Source: Anaerolineales bacterium UBA3940 (GTDB lineage: Bacteria; Chloroflexota; Anaerolineae; Aggregatilineales; UBA3940). From it: 15,493 nt of DNA. The translations under genes and the position numbers were made by a program. Where the stretch lies: the NCBI GenBank assembly GCA_002385675.1, contig DGDY01000156.1, positions 1 to 15,493 on the forward strand, in the 5' to 3' direction. Under the pieces are notes generated by a model. The model was given only the letters and a program-made list of their open reading frames with translations, had not been told where the DNA came from and did no database searches. Below are positions 12,961-15,493 of the stretch, in pieces; within the stretch, counting starts at the first letter, position 1; every line of letters begins with the position of its first letter.

Positions 12961-14397
12961 ATGCACGCCCTCTTGAACTATAACTTCCGCCCTGCCGACA
13001 TCCGGGATCGGAACTTTGCAGCGCTGTTCGAGGCACGCCGGCGCGACTCCGTTTTTGCCTTCGTCTATGAGGAAGACGGCTATACCTACGCGATCCGCGA
13101 TCATCTCGGCATCGTGCCGTTGTATTACCGTCGCATTCCGGGGGGCCTCTGCTTCTCGACCGACCTCTTTGATCTCATCAAAGACGGTGATACGCTGAGC
13201 GAGCAGGGGCTCCGTGCACTGATGGGCTTCGGCTCGGCGCGGCTGTATCCGCTGGTTGACCAGGTCGGCATCGTACCGCCGGGCGCCGTGCTCCGGTTTG
13301 CACCGGAGGATGGCACTGTCGAGGAGCTTTACCGCTACCACATCACGCCGGCTCCGCTCGCCAGCGGCAAGCTGCAGGATATCGTAGACCACATCGAAGT
13401 GCTGTTCGAGCAGGCCCTGCAGCGCGTGATCCAGCACGATACCGTCGGACTGTACCTGAGCGGCGGCATTGACTCAGCCCTGATCGGTATTTATCTCAAG
13501 AAAATGGGCGTTTGCATCAACGCCTACACGTCCGCCCCATGGGGAGCAGCCAGCTCAGAGATCAAGTTCGCGCAGATCAACGCCGCAGCCATTGGCGTCG
13601 ATAGCCACCACCTCGACTGCCTGGAGACAAACCAGTACGTCTCCGCCTGGCGCATACTGCCTGAGATCTACAACACCCCGCACGGCACGACCACCGGCAT
13701 CGGCGTGACCAGCCTGTGGCGGAACACCCCCATCCACCGGGAGCGGCAGGTGTTCTTCGGACAAAACACCGAGCCGATGATGGCCAGCGAGGTGGCCCAG
13801 TATCTCACGTACTTCGCCAGCATGCTGCCCGACTTCGTGCTGCGCCGGTACATAAACCCGGTGTACCCGGAGCCGTACCGCAACTTCCTCGCCTTTAACA
13901 GCCAGTCTCTGCTGACAGACTATCCACCGCTTGCTGACGTAGTTGGAGAACGCAAGCTGTCAGATCTGCAGATGATAGCCGTCGCCAGCATGTACGTCGC
14001 CCACACCCCGTCGGACGGCGAAGTGCTCTCGCAGCCGGCGATTCATCGCAGCATTCTGGCGTCTAACCCGTACTACGACATGGATCTCATCGAGTTCTGC
14101 CTGAGTATCCCGCTTCGCCACCGGCTGCGCATCACCACAAAGTCCAAGCTGCTTGTCGCGCTCGATAAACGCGTGTTCAGGGTGCTCGCTTCTCGCTACC
14201 TGCCTCGGGAGCTTGTCTATCGCAAAAAGGGCTTCACCATTCCCTTCGAGCGCGACGAGCAAACACGACAGTTCGTGGACATGCTGCCGACCCGTGCGCT
14301 CGGCATCCCTATCAATGAGTTGCAGGCCCGCTTCGCAGCGAGCGTGGTCAAGAACTGGGCTGATCAGCGCGGGATGTGGCCGGACGCCTTCTGCTGA
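12961..14397 (+). CDS. Asparagine-synthetase-like ATP-dependent amide-forming protein with a truncated glutaminase domain
   Basis: This 478-residue protein is related to class B asparagine synthetase. Residues 30-128 match only the last part of the N-terminal domain (VFAFVYEEDGYTYAIRDHLG and IVPLYY). The first roughly 100 residues of a normal AsnB, with the Cys nucleophile and the Arg, Asn and Asp that bind glutamine, are absent. An in-frame TAA at 12919-12921 leaves no room for them upstream. The synthetase domain has the ATP loop YLSGGIDSALIG (165-176) and RKKGFTIPFERD (421-432). The usual GEGADE-type loop is replaced by FFGQNTEPMMASE (265-277). ATP activation of a carboxylate thus seems kept, but glutamine use is not. 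Free ammonia, an amine, or an internal amine as in beta-lactam synthetases may be the partner. The ATG follows CCAGGACAAC. The product is unknown. Confidence 0.88.
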   Translation: MHALLNYNFRPADIRDRNFAALFEARRRDSVFAFVYEEDGYTYAIRDHLGIVPLYYRRIPGGLCFSTDLFDLIKDGDTLSEQGLRALMGFGSARLYPLVDQVGIVPPGAVLRFAPEDGTVEELYRYHITPAPLASGKLQDIVDHIEVLFEQALQRVIQHDTVGLYLSGGIDSALIGIYLKKMGVCINAYTSAPWGAASSEIKFAQINAAAIGVDSHHLDCLETNQYVSAWRILPEIYNTPHGTTTGIGVTSLWRNTPIHRERQVFFGQNTEPMMASEVAQYLTYFASMLPDFVLRRYINPVYPEPYRNFLAFNSQSLLTDYPPLADVVGERKLSDLQMIAVASMYVAHTPSDGEVLSQPAIHRSILASNPYYDMDLIEFCLSIPLRHRLRITTKSKLLVALDKRVFRVLASRYLPRELVYRKKGFTIPFERDEQTRQFVDMLPTRALGIPINELQARFAASVVKNWADQRGMWPDAFC

Positions 14398-14408
14398 GAA
14401 GGCGTCCG
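14381..14408. terminator. Strong hairpin over the synthetase-like stop codon, between convergent genes
   Basis: CGGACGCCTTCT (14381-14392) and AGAAGGCGTCCG (14397-14408) form a perfect 12-bp stem around GCTG. The left arm encodes the last residues (PDAF) and the TGA stop codon spans the loop and the right arm. No T-run follows on either strand. It lies between convergent genes and could block transcription both ways or protect the mRNA end. Confidence 0.6.
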
Positions 14409-14433
14409 GTGAGGATAGGCGGCTGATTGAGAG

Positions 14434-15351
14434 TCAGGCCGCTGGTGGGTCGGCGATTACGAGTCGCGGGAGTGGCGTGCTGTCTACATCAACGGGATGC
14501 GGCTGCTGCATCACCCGACGGATATCATCGGCGACCTCTCGCGCAGCCCGTTCGCCAGGTTCAATAGTATCCCTCAGATGCTCCATCGCGATAAGCCCGA
14601 CGGGCGGCAGAGTTGGCCTGATGAGCACATCGGGCGGATAGGCCGCCAGTTCGTACTTAACGAGCGTGGCGTAGCTCAGGATATTCGCCTGCATCAGCAC
14701 ATCAAACGCAACCTGACGGTGCGACAGGCTCAGCAGCCAGTAGAGGATGCGCTGCAGCCGCTTGCTGAACGAGCCCACGTCGTTCAGGGCGATGCCCACA
14801 TTCAGGTTGCCCCCGAGTTCTACCGCGACGAGACACTCCGCGCCGAGCAGGTAGGCCGCCTGCGTCGGCACGTTCGATACTACCCCGCCATCGACGAGCA
14901 GCCGGTCATTCCAGCGAACAGGCGGAAAGAGCCCGGGGACTGCTGTTGTCGCCAGCACCGCCTGGACGACCGGGCCTTTGTCGAGCAGCACGGTCTGCCC
15001 GTTAGAGATGTCGGCGGCAATCAGGCCGGTGCGAATAGGGAAGTCGCGGAGATCGGCGCTGCCGAACAGGCGAACCAGCTCGGCTTCGAGTGCGGCATTC
15101 GTGATCAGCCCTGACCCGGTACGGTCGAGCTGCAGGAGTTCGTTGAAATTGATCTCACCGGTCAGCCTCTCGATGTCCGCCGCCGACCAGCCTGCCGCGA
15201 CGAGGGCGGCAATGACGCCGCCGATGCTGGTCCCCGTTATCACAGCAGGTCTGTAGCCGATCTCCTCCAGTACGCGCAGCACGCCAATGTGGGCGCCGCC
15301 GCGCGCACCGCCGCCGCCCAGCGTGAGTCCAAGTACAGGTTGTGTCAGCAT
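14434..15351 (-). CDS. Patatin-like phospholipase (RssA/NTE type)
   Basis: This 305-residue patatin-family lipid acyl hydrolase uses a Ser-Asp dyad. The oxyanion-hole motif GGGGARGGAHIGVL is at 12-25, the nucleophile Ser42 lies in GTSIGG (40-45), and the catalytic Asp154 lies in DGGVVSNVP (154-162). ATTAVPGLFPPVR (134-146) is also typical. No signal peptide or membrane helix is clear, so it is probably cytosolic, like other RssA-type proteins. ATG 15351-15349 follows TGGAG by about 9 nt. The gene converges on the synthetase-like gene across 36 bp. It may be unrelated to that cassette, or may act on acyl groups from the same pool. The substrate is not predictable. Confidence 0.93.
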   Translation of the reverse strand: MLTQPVLGLTLGGGGARGGAHIGVLRVLEEIGYRPAVITGTSIGGVIAALVAAGWSAADIERLTGEINFNELLQLDRTGSGLITNAALEAELVRLFGSADLRDFPIRTGLIAADISNGQTVLLDKGPVVQAVLATTAVPGLFPPVRWNDRLLVDGGVVSNVPTQAAYLLGAECLVAVELGGNLNVGIALNDVGSFSKRLQRILYWLLSLSHRQVAFDVLMQANILSYATLVKYELAAYPPDVLIRPTLPPVGLIAMEHLRDTIEPGERAAREVADDIRRVMQQPHPVDVDSTPLPRLVIADPPAA

Positions 15352-15388
15352 GATGAGGCTCCAGGTTGAGTCATGATTACCAGGTATG

Positions 15389-15417
15389 ATTATATACGAC
15401 GGTGAGGGTGGGAAGTG
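15389..15417 (-). promoter_or_regulatory. Possible promoter of the patatin gene
   Basis: On the minus strand TATAAT (complement of 15389-15394) is a perfect -10 box, 38 bp before the ATG. The hexamer 17 bp upstream (CACTTC) is a poor -35 box. The heptamer ATGATTA occurs twice, 13 bp apart, at 15373-15379 and 15386-15392, which could be a regulator site over the -10 box. Confidence 0.5.
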
Positions 15418-15493
15418 GTGCTACCAGTGTTGTGAGCTGTAAAAACACACATGGTGTTGGGGGTGAGCTAGCTGCGAAGAGCCGCAAAGATCT
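15418..15493. other. Right-edge intergenic stretch
   Basis: No gene, clear terminator or strong promoter is seen in the last 76 bases. There is a small inverted repeat (AACAC and GTGTT around ACATG) and an AGCTAGCT palindrome. TTGAGT at 15366-15371 with ATTATA 17 bp later could start plus-strand transcription toward this edge, but this is weak. Confidence 0.3.

Noticed and set aside
12961..14397. Ordinary asparagine synthetase B
   Set aside because: The N-terminal Cys and glutamine-binding residues are absent and the synthetase loop differs, so asparagine synthesis from glutamine is not supported.
1..15493. CRISPR array, tRNA or rRNA genes, insertion sequences, prophage
   Set aside because: No regular repeat-spacer pattern, cloverleaf tRNA with CCA-type end, rRNA-like stretch, or transposase, integrase or phage protein was seen in any frame.

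Overview
The window is a GC-rich bacterial chromosome segment. The protein styles fit Chloroflexota (Anaerolineae-like): an RpoB of that flavour, an ECF sigma factor with a small membrane anti-sigma-like partner, Thr/Pro/Glu-rich low-complexity coding sequence, and an anaerobe-type corrinoid methyltransferase set. The phylum call is inference from sequence style and is moderately confident. No tRNA, rRNA, CRISPR array, transposase or phage gene was seen.

Layout. Bases 1-1495 (minus) hold the first 498 codons of rpoB, which runs off the left edge. It has a near-consensus promoter at 1638-1666 and a leader of about 135 nt. Bases 1668-1998 have no convincing gene. They carry two similar promoter-like/hairpin cassettes. 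Bases 1999-2310 (minus) look like the Pro/Thr/Glu-rich tail of a protein that has lost its front. Next come a terminator (2354-2381), a membrane anti-sigma-like gene (2403-2834) and an ECF sigma gene (2954-3625), all minus. A short inverted-repeat element (3716-3773) separates these from the next operon.

Bases 3783-9537 (minus) form one operon-like block, read from right to left: a RACo/RamA-type corrinoid reactivator, a DinB-like protein, a corrinoid-binding protein, a zinc homocysteine S-methyltransferase, a pterin-binding methyltransferase and DUF1638. The three MetH catalytic modules are separate polypeptides, and the SAM/flavodoxin reactivation module is missing. The block therefore reads as a split cobalamin-dependent methionine synthase with an ATP/ferredoxin-type reactivator. 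Two junctions have 4-nt ATGA overlaps. One of these brings in DinB and the other DUF1638, which are the two components of unknown role.

Bases 9743-14397 (plus) hold an acyl-CoA dehydrogenase, a cloverleaf-like palindromic element that probably terminates it, then an adenylate-forming ligase and an asparagine-synthetase-like protein driven by their own promoter. The synthetase-like protein lacks most of its glutaminase domain, including the catalytic Cys, so it is unlikely to make asparagine from glutamine. Ligase plus synthetase could be a small amide-forming cassette. A patatin-like lipase gene (14434-15351, minus) converges on it, with a 12-bp-stem hairpin lying over the synthetase stop codon.
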